Shown: positions 40,963 through 51,029, counted from the stretch's first letter. The stretch: DNA of 64,000 bases from an uncultured Acetatifactor sp. (GCA_910578995.1 CAJTSY010000006.1:1-64000); one strand, 5' to 3'. Notes: generated from the letters alone by a model not told the origin. A program made the numbers and translations.

Positions 40963-42030
40963 TTATAAAGGAAACGCCGCTGTCTTTCCATCCGAGAAGA
41001 CAGCCAGAACGCCATTCCCATCCGCCGCCGGGCAGGATATCTCGAAGCTGTGGGCCGTAGTTTCCAGCCGGTACCCCAGCTCCTTCACCGTCCGGTTCTC
41101 CTCACAGGGACTGATCCTGGCCAGGATCTCCTTCAGCTCTTCCATGCTGCCCGCATAATGCCCCCGCTCGTCCAGGCATGCCTGCTGTGCATAATAAAGC
41201 TTGCGCAGCTCCCATTTGCGGTATTCGTCCTCCGGGATGGAGTAAACCTTCTCTTCTTCCCCCCGGCCCGCAAAAAAGACAAATGCCCACAATTCCGGAT
41301 AGTGGATATTGATCACGCCCGTGGGAGCCCACACCCAGTTATCCTCGGGGAGGGGCCTTCCGGTTTCCTCCGAAAGCCTTTTTTGGAAAGCTCCGTCTAC
41401 CGTATCCACCTTCCACTGAACCCTGGAGAAATTCACCCGGTAATACTCGCCGGAGACAGGAGGGCGGTTTTCGGCGGCCAGCTCCTTCAGCGCGTCAAAG
41501 GGCAGCACCACCTCCACGGACCAGGAGCGGCTGCGGGCCTCCGGATTATTGAGTTCGCCGTCTATGTACACGGCGGTGCGCATTCCCTTGATCTCAAGGC
41601 CGTTCACAGGTTTCCCGTTATCCCTGTAAGCCTTGGTTAAGAGTAAATCCCAGGTGGTATTCAGGGCATTCATCTCATATTCAACATAAGCCTGAGTATC
41701 GGAATCCGGGTCAATGAAGATTTCAAAATCATTTTCATTGAAGATAACGCAGTCATGCTCTGTCTGATGGGCCCAGATTTCATCGCCCTCCAGGACAGCG
41801 CCGATGTAGAGATTTTCCTTATCCCATGCCATCTTGGCCCGGGTGCGGAACCTGGGAACAGGACGGATGGCCCCTTCAATATCCGGGAAATCATCGGTAA
41901 AGGGGATGTCCTTCCAGAAATCCTTGTCCAGATTGCCGTTCAGTTGAAAAGGCTTGTCATTGTAGCGGCAGATATAAACGGGCGGCCTGAAGCCTACTGC
42001 CGGAACAGGTATACGGTAATTTGTACTCAT
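40963..42030 (-). CDS. CBM9-like carbohydrate-binding family protein
   Basis: A 355-residue protein. Residues about 30-260 have the family-9 carbohydrate-binding-module fold (LNGNLDKDFWKDIPF, RTRAKMAWDKENLYIGAVL, DFEIFIDPDSDTQAYVEYEM, SWSVEVVLPFDAL, YRVNFSRVQWKVD). Many stand-alone members occur in gut-bacterial glycan loci. There is no signal peptide, which is odd for a binding module and suggests a cytoplasmic sugar-binding or enzymatic role. It is divergent from the main solute-binding protein gene across a 248-bp regulatory region and has its own promoter. Confidence 0.8.
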   Translation of the reverse strand: MSTNYRIPVPAVGFRPPVYICRYNDKPFQLNGNLDKDFWKDIPFTDDFPDIEGAIRPVPRFRTRAKMAWDKENLYIGAVLEGDEIWAHQTEHDCVIFNENDFEIFIDPDSDTQAYVEYEMNALNTTWDLLLTKAYRDNGKPVNGLEIKGMRTAVYIDGELNNPEARSRSWSVEVVLPFDALKELAAENRPPVSGEYYRVNFSRVQWKVDTVDGAFQKRLSEETGRPLPEDNWVWAPTGVINIHYPELWAFVFFAGRGEEEKVYSIPEDEYRKWELRKLYYAQQACLDERGHYAGSMEELKEILARISPCEENRTVKELGYRLETTAHSFEISCPAADGNGVLAVFSDGKTAAFPL

Positions 42031-42065
42031 GCTGTAAAACCTCTCTTTTTACTTGATTTGCCCTG

Positions 42066-42094
42066 ATTATAGCATTTTATATCAGGGAAGTAAA
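42066..42094 (-). promoter_or_regulatory. Sigma-A promoter for CBM9-like gene
   Basis: Minus-strand TTTACT (42089-42094), 17-bp spacer, TATAAT (42066-42071). Confidence 0.65.
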
Positions 42095-42188
42095 CAATTG
42101 ATTTTAAAGTTGAAACCGCAAATTATCAAATGATAAAAATTGACTTGGGTATAATTAACAATGGATTAAACATTTATTAAAAAAATAG

Positions 42189-42217
42189 TTGACAAATTGT
42201 TCAATTGAATATAAAAT
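42189..42217 (+). promoter_or_regulatory. Promoter of glycan ABC operon with operator-like palindrome
   Basis: TTGACA (42189-42194), 17-bp spacer, TAAAAT (42212-42217). The spacer holds palindrome TTCAATTGAA (42200-42209). The 9-mer CAATTGAAT inside it recurs in the spacer of the LacI-type regulator's own promoter (62803-62811), suggesting a shared operator. Confidence 0.7.
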
Positions 42218-42278
42218 TGAAATTAATCTTAATAATTGATTAAGAGAGTTGCATAAAACAAAAAAGGAGGATAAGAAA

Positions 42279-43991
42279 TTGAAAAAGAAAGCACTGACAA
42301 AAGTTCTGGCTCTTGCAATGACCATTGCAATGGCAGGCAGCATGATCGGGTGTGGAAATGATGCCGGCACCGGCAGCAGTACACCTGAATCTCCTGCAGA
42401 GAGCTCCGGCGAGGAACAAGGGGGGGCAGAAAGCACTCCTGAAGAGAGCGGTGAGGAAGTTCCTGAGGAGTCCGGTGAGGAGAACTCTGAAGAAGCCGGC
42501 GGCGAAGAGGCCGGCGGCGAAGAAGCATCAGCTGATCAGCCTCTGCCGGAGTGGGAAGCATATGACTGTAACGGCGCTACCATCAGAATCGCAGCAGAGC
42601 AGATCTTTGACTCTACCCTTGAGGCAGACAAAGACGATCCTGCAAAATCTGCCAATTACGAGAAAAAGTGGGAGTATCTCCACGCTTTGGAGGAGAAATA
42701 CAACTGTAAGTTTGAGATGGTTACGTTGGAGAACAGCCAGGGTGTTGACGAAGGCGAAGCTATCCTGAACGGCTTCACCAACGGACTGGGTTATGCCGAC
42801 ATCTTCATGAAGGGACCCGGAACCATGCTTCAGATCCGTAACTTCCTTGCCACCGTTGAGGACAGGGATAAGCTGAAGATGGGAAGCGCCTTCATTGACG
42901 CTGCTTCCTGGAACGGCGTTGACTACGGATTTACCTATGACAATATCGGTGAGTGCTTCGTACTCTGCTACAATCGTGAGTACCTCAAGAGTGTAGGAAT
43001 GGAGAAGACACCCGGCGACATGTTCAAGGAAGGCAAGTGGAGCTATGAGGATGCCAAGACATACCTTACAGAGCTGCAGAGTAAGCTTCCTGCAGGCTCC
43101 TATGCAATCGGCCTTGCACCCAGCCATTATGCATTTATGGCAGGCGGCACCAACGGCGTGATGGGTATTTCCCCTGACGGCGAAATCAATCTGGACGACG
43201 AGCGTTACATAGCTGCTCTGAATTTCTACAAGGATCTGCAGGCAGCCCAGGTAGCTCCTCCTATTACCGGATATTCCGAGGGACCTGACAACACTCTGGT
43301 AGAGGACGAAGGAAATGTAAGCATGCCTTACAACCTGGATGACATGTGCGGATATGCAGGCGCTAATACTCATGTACTAGCAAACGTACAGAACTGGCAG
43401 CATGTAGACCCTGCAGGATCCAAGATGGGTACCACCGTTGACTGGGGTATCGTTCCTTATCCTTGGGGTCCCGAGTGTGAAGTGACAGGATTTGACGAGA
43501 ACGGCCTGCCTATCCTGAGCAATTATTTTGTAGCACGTGTTGACTTTACAAACGTTCTGGTATCCGGCGCAGAGTACAGAGGTGAAGGTTCCAAGGATAT
43601 CCCCGACTGGGTTCTGTTCCAGATCGTTCGTGAGTACGAGGATATGAGAAGCGTTTCCAGCACCACACCCGCAGGCATGACACCCGGTTCCGGTTCCGGA
43701 CAGGCATGGATCAATGCTTATACGGCTGAGAAGAACGGCCAGCCCGCAGGTAATGTAAACTTCTCTCCTGATGATATGAAGCAGTTTACTCAGGAAGAAG
43801 ACTGGCAGATCTGGAACTGGCTTTCCAGTAACGTGAAGATTGATTACTGTAAGGCTCTGTCCGATGCAGGCTATGTGCCTTTCAGCAGAAACGGTTACTT
43901 CGTTATCGCTGTCGGTAAGGATGCAAAGGCTTCCGGCGAAGCGATCAAGGCTATGGGTGAAGCCACGCTGAAGGATCAGGGATTGAAGTAA
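42279..43991 (+). CDS. Sugar ABC transporter solute-binding lipoprotein
   Basis: The likely start is TTG at 42279, 8 nt after AAGGAGG; no ATG with a ribosome site exists, and this start gives a perfect lipoprotein signal (KKKALTKVLALAMTIAMAGSMIGC, lipid Cys25). The 570-residue product has an acidic Ser/Glu linker at about 28-95 (repeats of EESGEE type) before a family-1 extracellular sugar-binding domain (LHALEEKYNCKFEMV; GFTYDNIGECFVLCYNREYL). It would be anchored outside the membrane and deliver oligosaccharides to one of the permease pairs. It is the first gene of a long operon; a hairpin after it may raise its level over later genes. Confidence 0.87.
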   Translation: MKKKALTKVLALAMTIAMAGSMIGCGNDAGTGSSTPESPAESSGEEQGGAESTPEESGEEVPEESGEENSEEAGGEEAGGEEASADQPLPEWEAYDCNGATIRIAAEQIFDSTLEADKDDPAKSANYEKKWEYLHALEEKYNCKFEMVTLENSQGVDEGEAILNGFTNGLGYADIFMKGPGTMLQIRNFLATVEDRDKLKMGSAFIDAASWNGVDYGFTYDNIGECFVLCYNREYLKSVGMEKTPGDMFKEGKWSYEDAKTYLTELQSKLPAGSYAIGLAPSHYAFMAGGTNGVMGISPDGEINLDDERYIAALNFYKDLQAAQVAPPITGYSEGPDNTLVEDEGNVSMPYNLDDMCGYAGANTHVLANVQNWQHVDPAGSKMGTTVDWGIVPYPWGPECEVTGFDENGLPILSNYFVARVDFTNVLVSGAEYRGEGSKDIPDWVLFQIVREYEDMRSVSSTTPAGMTPGSGSGQAWINAYTAEKNGQPAGNVNFSPDDMKQFTQEEDWQIWNWLSSNVKIDYCKALSDAGYVPFSRNGYFVIAVGKDAKASGEAIKAMGEATLKDQGLK

Positions 43992-44038
43992 GAAGGAACG
44001 CTTTGGCTGAAAAGGCTTAGAGTATAGTGGTTGTACAT

Positions 44039-44078
44039 TGTGGCTGTGTATTCTATGGTAAATAGGAGCGCAGCCACA
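44039..44078 (+). other. Intercistronic hairpin after first binding protein
   Basis: TGTGGCTG (44039-44046) and CAGCCACA (44071-44078) form an 8-bp stem in the 109-bp gap. Such hairpins often stabilise the abundant binding-protein message. Confidence 0.4.
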
Positions 44079-44100
44079 TTGTTAAGAAAGGGCTGATGGG

Positions 44101-47052
44101 GTGAAAAAGAAAAAGAATAAAACGCGCATACGTAATATATCCATTCTTGCCGCTCTGGTCATCGTGGTGATTGTTGCTCTGAAGATTGCCTCCGCCGATG
44201 ATTACGCGGATACCCGAGAGGCGGTTCTGGCGAAGTATCTCAGCTATGAGGACGCATCTGAGGTTACCTATCAGGATTATTTGTCCGGAACAGGCAAGAC
44301 ATATGTGAGTGATGCGGCTGAGACACTTACAGTAAAGGCTTCCGATTATGCAGAGACAGATATGGAAGGCCTGACAGAATCCGACGGCATTCTGTGGACA
44401 CAGGGAAAGGGTTCCCTTACATATGAGTTTCCGGTAGAAGAGGCCGGTTTGTACCACGTTCAGCTTACCTATTATCCGGATGTGAACGGTACACAGGCTA
44501 TATTGCGCAATTTATATGTAAACGGGGAGTTACCGTTTGACGGCTGCGAGGATATCGTAATCAACCGCCTGTGGGTGGATGACAACAAGAACTGGCTGAT
44601 GAATACAAAGGGCAATCAGGCGGCTCCTACACAGGTGCAGAAGGAAGGACCCGGAGTTGCCTATCTCAGTTCCGAGAGTACGGGCGCATCGGGCAGCTAT
44701 ATGTTTTATTTCGACAAAGGAAAGAACACTGTGACGCTTGAATCTGCTCAGGGAAATCTGGGCATCAGTGAGATCGCACTGGTTCCCGCATCCGAGGTGC
44801 TTTCCTATCAGAAATATTATCAGCGGTATACAGAGGAACTGGAGACGGAGATTGTCAGCAGTAATAATGTACAGGACGGCGCTGTCATTGTTCAGGCTGA
44901 GGATGCCGCAAACAAGACTTCCTCGTCACTGTCTCCGAAGAACGACAGGACTTCCGCCGCTACACAGCCTTACCATCCCAGTTATATCCTGTACAATACC
45001 ATCGGCGGCGAAAGCTGGGCTTCCGAGGGTCAGGGGATTACCTGGAATGTGGATGTTGACCGGGCCGGGCTGTATAAGATCGGCGTACGTTTTAAACAGT
45101 ATCTGAATAAGGGCTTCTATTCTGCCCGCAGTTTAACCATCAATGGAGAACTTCCCTTTGAGGAGGCGGCGCAGATTGAATTTGAGTATGGTTCTGACTG
45201 GCAGACCGCGTACCTGGGCGGAGATGAGGGGGACTATTATTTCTACCTGAAGGAAGGAACCAACACGATTACCATGACTGCTACATTGGGGGATTTGGCA
45301 GGAGCGGTGGATCTGGCTTCCCAGAGCGTGGATAACTTAAACGAGCTGTACCGTGAACTGACAGCCGTTACTGGAACCGATCCGGATCCTTATCGTGATT
45401 ATAAGATTACCGATTATGTGCCCCATATGAAGGATGTCCTGGAGACGGAGTATACCAGGCTGAATGCCGTTATGGGGATGTTCGGCGAGGACAGTGAGTC
45501 CGCCAACAAGACCACCAGTGTTCTGGATATGATGAATTCCATGGTCAAGCTGATTAAGCGGCCTGATGATGTGGCGGAATATCTGGGAGACTTCAATGAC
45601 AGTCTTTCGGCATTGGGCAGCTGGGTCAATGACGTCAACAGCCTGCCTCTTGAGTTGGATTATCTGATGGTAGCAGGAGACGGCTACAAGCTTCCCAAGG
45701 CAAACAGCGGTTTCTTTGCCAATGTGGCTCATACATGGAATGCCTTTATCGGATCCTTTACCAATGACTTCAAGGTACATGCGGAGGGAACAGACAATAC
45801 GAACAAGAAGGTACTCACAGTCTGGACCACGGCAGATACCAGAAGTCAGTACGATACCATTCAGAAGATGGTTAACGCAGCTTTCACAGATGCCAATTTC
45901 GTGGTTGACCTGAACCTGGTAGGAGGCGACACCGTGCTTCCCGCTACAGTAGCCGGGGAAGGACCGGATGTGGTGCTTCAGTCCACCTACAGCCAGCCCA
46001 CCAACTTTGCGTATCGCGGCGCTGCATATGATTTGACACAGTTTTCCGATTTTGAAGAAGTATTTAAGCGCTTCCCTGCAGACACAAGGGGATTCCTGGA
46101 GTTTGAAGGCGGCGTGTACGGTCTGCCTGATCAGCTTTCCTTCCCTGTGATGATTTACAGGACGGATGTTATGGAAGCGAAGGGTCTTGAAGTGCCTGAG
46201 ACATGGGATGATTTGATTTCCATTATTCCTTATCTGGAAGCGGACAATATGGATGTGTACATGGGCAGTAATGAGTACCTGACCCTGGGCGGCGGCACCA
46301 GCTCCACCACAGTGCCTGTAAACAGTATTTTCCTGTCCATGCTGTATCAGCAGGGGTATGAGTTGTATTCCGAAGACCACACCCATACGCTGATGGACCG
46401 GACAGAGCAGATGCTTGTGTTTAAGGAGTGGACGGAATATTATACCAACCAGGGACTTCCCTATTCCGTAAACCTTTCCACCCGTTTCCGTACCGGTGAG
46501 ATTCCGCTTATGATAGTGGATTATACCTATGTAAATACCCTGAATGTGTCCGCGCCTGAGATAGCGGGAAAATGGTCTATTGCAAGGATACCCGGCACTG
46601 TACAGGAAGACGGCACCGTGGATCATTCCGCAGCCTGCATCATCGGCACCAGTTTTATCGTGGCTTCTACGGTGGAGAAGGACGGTATGACCCAGGAGGC
46701 ATGGGAGTTCCTGAAGTGGTGGACCAGTGAAGAAACACAGATATTGTATTCCAACGAGCTGAAGGCAGTGAACGGCGAGGCGGCAGAGCTGCCCGTGTCC
46801 AATGTAAACGCCATTGCCAACGGCGGTCTGAGGGATGAATTTAAGCAGGTTGTGCTGTCACTGTTGGATGATCTGCGTTCGGAACCCCAGATTCCCGGCG
46901 GTTATATTACAGGCCGTGTCATCAGAAACTCGTTTACCGCAGTTGTTTCCGAGAACCAGGAGCCTATTGATACGCTGTACATCCAGCTGGAAGACATCAA
47001 TGCCGAGATTGACAACAAGCGTACCGAGTTTGGCTTAGGATTGGCAGAATAG
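44101..47052 (+). CDS. Giant membrane-anchored binding protein with two sugar-binding-like domains
   Basis: Begins at GTG 44101 (an ATG 5 nt earlier is out of frame and stops at once). The 983 residues start with a single membrane anchor (ISILAALVIVVIVALKIA) and no lipobox. Two jelly-roll, CBM-like domains follow (about 70-230: GSLTYEFPVEEAGLYHVQLTYY; about 260-410: GITWNVDVDRAGLYKIGVRF), each with an NGELPF motif. After a helical spacer comes a complete family-1 solute-binding domain from about 570 (KVLTVWTTADTRSQYDTIQKM; GEGPDVVLQS). It probably captures polymeric glycan next to the permeases encoded downstream. Confidence 0.85.
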   Translation: MKKKKNKTRIRNISILAALVIVVIVALKIASADDYADTREAVLAKYLSYEDASEVTYQDYLSGTGKTYVSDAAETLTVKASDYAETDMEGLTESDGILWTQGKGSLTYEFPVEEAGLYHVQLTYYPDVNGTQAILRNLYVNGELPFDGCEDIVINRLWVDDNKNWLMNTKGNQAAPTQVQKEGPGVAYLSSESTGASGSYMFYFDKGKNTVTLESAQGNLGISEIALVPASEVLSYQKYYQRYTEELETEIVSSNNVQDGAVIVQAEDAANKTSSSLSPKNDRTSAATQPYHPSYILYNTIGGESWASEGQGITWNVDVDRAGLYKIGVRFKQYLNKGFYSARSLTINGELPFEEAAQIEFEYGSDWQTAYLGGDEGDYYFYLKEGTNTITMTATLGDLAGAVDLASQSVDNLNELYRELTAVTGTDPDPYRDYKITDYVPHMKDVLETEYTRLNAVMGMFGEDSESANKTTSVLDMMNSMVKLIKRPDDVAEYLGDFNDSLSALGSWVNDVNSLPLELDYLMVAGDGYKLPKANSGFFANVAHTWNAFIGSFTNDFKVHAEGTDNTNKKVLTVWTTADTRSQYDTIQKMVNAAFTDANFVVDLNLVGGDTVLPATVAGEGPDVVLQSTYSQPTNFAYRGAAYDLTQFSDFEEVFKRFPADTRGFLEFEGGVYGLPDQLSFPVMIYRTDVMEAKGLEVPETWDDLISIIPYLEADNMDVYMGSNEYLTLGGGTSSTTVPVNSIFLSMLYQQGYELYSEDHTHTLMDRTEQMLVFKEWTEYYTNQGLPYSVNLSTRFRTGEIPLMIVDYTYVNTLNVSAPEIAGKWSIARIPGTVQEDGTVDHSAACIIGTSFIVASTVEKDGMTQEAWEFLKWWTSEETQILYSNELKAVNGEAAELPVSNVNAIANGGLRDEFKQVVLSLLDDLRSEPQIPGGYITGRVIRNSFTAVVSENQEPIDTLYIQLEDINAEIDNKRTEFGLGLAE

Positions 47053-47062
47053 GAGGGGGAGA

Positions 47063-47992
47063 ATGGCGGCTAATAAGATTTCCTTAAAAAGAAGGGCGCA
47101 ATTGACGCTTAGAGATATGAAGCGAAGCATCCCTCTGTATATTATGATTGCCCCTTTCATGCTGCTTTTTGCAGTATTTGTAGTGTACCCTGTGCTGAAG
47201 GCCATATGGTACAGCTTTACGGATTATAATGTTTTGGAGAAGGCTAATTTTGTAGGGCTGCGTAACTACAAAAGGTTGTTTTTGGATGACAGCACCTTTA
47301 TCACTGCCATTAAAAACACCTTTATCATTGCTGTGATGGTGGGACCCGGCGGCTATATCCTTTCCTATCTGCTGGCCTGGATGATCAATGAGCTTCCCCA
47401 CAAGGTGGGGACCGTGCTGACGGTAATCTTCTATGCGCCCAGTATGGCCGGTACAGCTGTTATTACCGTGTTTGCCCAGATTTTCTCCAACGACAGCAAC
47501 GGTTATCTGAATGCGATCCTGCGCAACCTGGGGATTACCCAGGAGGCAATTCTCTGGCTGTCGGATTCGGAATATGTAATTGTAGTAGTTATTCTGGCAT
47601 CCCTGTGGATGAGCATGGGCGTGGGCTTCCTGTCCTTCGTAGCAGGTATCAAGGGCGTTGACGAGGCTCAGTATGAGGCAGGCGCCATTGACGGCATCCG
47701 GAACCGCTGGCAGGAGCTGTGGTATATCACGCTCCCGAATATGAAGCCCCAGCTTTTGTTCGGCGCCGTTATGACGATCACCAGTTCCCTGTCCGTTGGT
47801 ACCATTGGTGATTCCCTGGTGGGATTCCCCAGCCCCAACTATGCATCCCATACAATCGTCAACCATCTGAACGACTATGGTTCCATTCGTATGGAGATGG
47901 GCTATGCATCCGCAATCGCCGTTATCCTGTTCCTGATTATGATCATCTGTAACATGTTGATTCAGAAGCTGCTCCGCAAGGTCGGAACCTGA
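47063..47992 (+). CDS. Sugar ABC transporter permease (MalF-type)
   Basis: A 309-residue inner-membrane permease with six predicted helices (SIPLYIMIAPFMLLFAVFVVYPVLKAIWYSF first). The coupling loop is EAGAIDGIRNRWQELWYITLPNMKP, which docks the ATPase. It begins 10 bp after the giant binding protein. It pairs with the next gene. Confidence 0.9.
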   Translation: MAANKISLKRRAQLTLRDMKRSIPLYIMIAPFMLLFAVFVVYPVLKAIWYSFTDYNVLEKANFVGLRNYKRLFLDDSTFITAIKNTFIIAVMVGPGGYILSYLLAWMINELPHKVGTVLTVIFYAPSMAGTAVITVFAQIFSNDSNGYLNAILRNLGITQEAILWLSDSEYVIVVVILASLWMSMGVGFLSFVAGIKGVDEAQYEAGAIDGIRNRWQELWYITLPNMKPQLLFGAVMTITSSLSVGTIGDSLVGFPSPNYASHTIVNHLNDYGSIRMEMGYASAIAVILFLIMIICNMLIQKLLRKVGT

Positions 47993-48013
47993 TCAGAGGG
48001 AGGAAGGGTGAAT

Positions 48014-48940
48014 ATGGAGACAATAAAAAGACTTTATCAGAGACATTTGATTAAAAAGAGATCCAAAAATTTCAAACCCACTGTGAAGAAATCCACGAGA
48101 AGCTTCTGGGGTAATGTTATCCTGGGACTGTTTCTTCTGGCGATGGCGCTGCTGTTTTTCTTCCCCGTCATCTACATGATCAGCCAGTCCCTGAAGCCCA
48201 TGAACGAGATGTTCATATTCCCGCCCAGAATTATCGTGTCCGAACCGACACTGAATAACTATCGGGATTTCGGCAATATTCTTGCCAATACTGTGGTGCC
48301 GGTTACCCGGTCCCTGTATAATTCCCTGTTCGTGGTGGCGATCGGTTCCGTGGGACATATCGTGATTGCTTCACTGTGCGCCTATCCGCTGGCAAAATAT
48401 AAGTTTCCGGGATGTAGGTTTTTTAACCAGATCATTGTGTACTCGCTGATGTTCAACGCAACGGTTACCATGATTCCCAACTTCCTGACCATTGCCAGCC
48501 TGGGCATGTTGGACAGTCAGTGGGCCATCATCATTCCCGGTTTTGCATCCACTCTGGGCCTGTACCTGATGAAGAACTTCATGGAACAGATTCCGGACAG
48601 CCTCATGGAGGCGGCACAGATTGACGGAGCCGGCTATGTACGCATTCATTTTACCATTGTAATGCCGGTGGTAAAACCGGCGTTGGTAACTGCATTTATC
48701 CTGGTATTCCAGGCGTTCTGGACCAATACCGGAGATAAGTTTATCTATACAGAGGCCAGGAAGGGTTTTGCTTATGTAGTGGGACAGCTGGCAAACGGCA
48801 AGATCAGCGGCGTGGGCAGCTCCTATGCCGGTATCTCCGCAGCGTCGGCGGTTATTATGTTTGCAGTGCCTCTGGTGGTGTTCCTGATTATGCAGAACAA
48901 CGTGGTATCGACGATGGCAACATCCGGTATGAAAGAATAA
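48014..48940 (+). CDS. Sugar ABC transporter permease (MalG-type)
   Basis: ATG 48014 (METIKRLY) fits the GGGAGG site (10 nt); GTG at 48008 is too close. The 308 residues have six helices, the first in VILGLFLLAMALLFFFPVIYM, and the coupling loop MEAAQIDGAGYVRIHFTIVMPVVKP. It forms the first permease pair with the preceding gene. No ATPase gene follows, so an MsmX-type shared ATPase is expected elsewhere. Confidence 0.9.
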   Translation: METIKRLYQRHLIKKRSKNFKPTVKKSTRSFWGNVILGLFLLAMALLFFFPVIYMISQSLKPMNEMFIFPPRIIVSEPTLNNYRDFGNILANTVVPVTRSLYNSLFVVAIGSVGHIVIASLCAYPLAKYKFPGCRFFNQIIVYSLMFNATVTMIPNFLTIASLGMLDSQWAIIIPGFASTLGLYLMKNFMEQIPDSLMEAAQIDGAGYVRIHFTIVMPVVKPALVTAFILVFQAFWTNTGDKFIYTEARKGFAYVVGQLANGKISGVGSSYAGISAASAVIMFAVPLVVFLIMQNNVVSTMATSGMKE

Positions 48941-48950
48941 GAGGTGGCGT

Positions 48951-51029
48951 ATGCAAAAATCAAAAAAGATTTGGAGCAGGTGCATTGCAGGACTTGCTTG
49001 TTGTTTATGTGTCATCCTTGGATTTAGCACGGTGTCCATGGCGGCGGAGACCTATAACTATGATATTTGGGGAAATGTGGTCGCCGCACCGGCTGCATAT
49101 GAGCTGGAAAAGAAAGTCTATGCGTCGGAAATGGGACTTGACAGCTTTGCTTCGGCTTCCGGTGTATTCTATCAGAATGAGAAGCTCTATATCACTATGG
49201 GCGGATGCATCGTGATAGCTGACAAGGAATTTGAGAACATAAGTTATATTAAGGATTACGTGAGGGAAGACGGCACCCAGAGCACCGTTAATAAGCCCAG
49301 TGGTCTTTATGTCACGGATGAGGGACATATTTATATCTGTGAACCGGATCAGGGGGAAATCATCGAGTTCGATGAAAACGGCAAGTGCGTGCGGGTAATC
49401 GGAGACCCTAACTGTATCGGACTGACCACTACATATAAGCCCACCAGGCTGGCTGTTGACAGTGTGGGACGTATGTATGTATTGGTACAAAACTGTTACG
49501 AAGGTTTGGCAGAGTTGGATCCGGAGGGAAATTTCAACCGGTATGTGGGCGCTACAGAGGTAATTTATTCCATGTGGAGCCTGTTCTGGAGAAACCTGCA
49601 GACAGAGGAACAGCGTGCAAGAAGCGCTCTCTGGCTGCCTACCTCCTACAGTGATGTGACAATTGACAAGGACGGTTTCCTGTTTGCCAGTGTTTCCGGC
49701 AGCAGCGATGACCAGCCCATCAAGAAATTGAATTCCGCGGGAGAGGATGTACTGACCACAGGGGAATTCAATGTAAGTCCCATGGGCGACTATAAGAACA
49801 AAAAATCCATTTCCAACCTGACCCAGGTTGCGGTGGCGGACGACGGCAGATTTGCCGCTCTGGACAGCAACCAGGCGAGGATTTTCGTCTACAGCCCCGA
49901 CGGCTACCTGATGTATGAACTGGCAGGTATCGGTAATGTGGACGGACTTGTAAGCTCCCCGGCAGCCTTCTGCTTTATGGACGACAAGATTGTAGTGGTG
50001 GATCTGGTAATCCAGACAGTGGAAATTTTTGCACCCACCACTTACGGCGCCCTGATCAATTCCGGACTGGAAGCACAGTCCCGCTATGATTATGAGACGG
50101 CGGCAGGCTATTGGCAGCAGGTACTGGACATCAACGGAAGCTTTTACTATGCGAACCTGGGGCTTGGCAAATACCAGATGCGTACCGGCGACTATGAGGC
50201 GGCTCAGGAGAACTTCTTCAGAGGCGGCGACAGATCCTATTATTCCAGTGCCTATAAGAAGGTATCCGGCGAATGGATGGACAGAAACTTCGGCAAAATC
50301 CTGGCTGTGATCATTGTGATTGCGGTTCTGGCTATCGCCTGGAAGATTTATAAGAAGTTCTGGGCAAAGGAACCCAAGGATACCAAGGCGCGCAGAATCT
50401 GGCAGAAAATTAAATTCACCATGTTTAAATGGCCCGGTTATGTGCTCTCCAGTCCTTTTAAGGCCTTTGACGATGTGAAGTACTATGACGACGGTTCTCT
50501 GGCCTTCAGCGTGATTGTAATTATCGCGTTCGGCTGGATCAGTCTGATTCAGTACAGATATACAGGCTTTTTGGTAAGTTTTGTGGATATTGACAATGTA
50601 AACGTACCCATGATCGTAGGCAGCACCATCCTCCCCTATGTGGCATTCATCATCGGCAACTGGGCGGTGGGCGTACTTCTCTCCGGTAAGGGAAAAGTGG
50701 TGCATATTACGAAGGTGGTGGGATATTCCCTGTATCCTGCCTGCTGGCTCTATCTGGCAGGGACGATTCTCTCGAATTTTGTTTCGGAAGATGAGGCTCC
50801 TCTGGTGAGCGCGCTCTTTGTCTTTGGTATGGTGCTGTTCTTCTTCTACATGTTTATCGGAACCATTATGGTAAACCAGTACACCTTTACCAAGAACGTG
50901 GCAACCCTGCTTTTGTCGGTTGTAGCCATATTGATTATCTGCTTTGTGGCTATGCTGTTTGCGACTCTGCTGGCACAGTTTGTGAATGACTGGATAGAGA
51001 TTATCAGAGAATTCAATATGGTGTTCTAG
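48951..51029 (+). CDS. Secreted NHL/TPR and YIP1-type membrane protein
   Basis: A 692-residue protein with a cleavable signal peptide (CIAGLACCLCVILGFSTVSMAAE). Residues about 40-370 are an extracellular beta-propeller of NHL type (PSGLYVTDEGHIYICEPDQGEIIEFDENGK). A short TPR pair follows near 375-430 (YETAAGYWQQVLDINGSF), then a membrane helix and a YIP1-like domain with about five helices (LAFSVIVIIAFGWISL; IVGSTILPYVAFIIGNWAVG). Its consistent place between permeases suggests a transport accessory or substrate sensor; no direct function is known. Confidence 0.8.
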   Translation: MQKSKKIWSRCIAGLACCLCVILGFSTVSMAAETYNYDIWGNVVAAPAAYELEKKVYASEMGLDSFASASGVFYQNEKLYITMGGCIVIADKEFENISYIKDYVREDGTQSTVNKPSGLYVTDEGHIYICEPDQGEIIEFDENGKCVRVIGDPNCIGLTTTYKPTRLAVDSVGRMYVLVQNCYEGLAELDPEGNFNRYVGATEVIYSMWSLFWRNLQTEEQRARSALWLPTSYSDVTIDKDGFLFASVSGSSDDQPIKKLNSAGEDVLTTGEFNVSPMGDYKNKKSISNLTQVAVADDGRFAALDSNQARIFVYSPDGYLMYELAGIGNVDGLVSSPAAFCFMDDKIVVVDLVIQTVEIFAPTTYGALINSGLEAQSRYDYETAAGYWQQVLDINGSFYYANLGLGKYQMRTGDYEAAQENFFRGGDRSYYSSAYKKVSGEWMDRNFGKILAVIIVIAVLAIAWKIYKKFWAKEPKDTKARRIWQKIKFTMFKWPGYVLSSPFKAFDDVKYYDDGSLAFSVIVIIAFGWISLIQYRYTGFLVSFVDIDNVNVPMIVGSTILPYVAFIIGNWAVGVLLSGKGKVVHITKVVGYSLYPACWLYLAGTILSNFVSEDEAPLVSALFVFGMVLFFFYMFIGTIMVNQYTFTKNVATLLLSVVAILIICFVAMLFATLLAQFVNDWIEIIREFNMVF

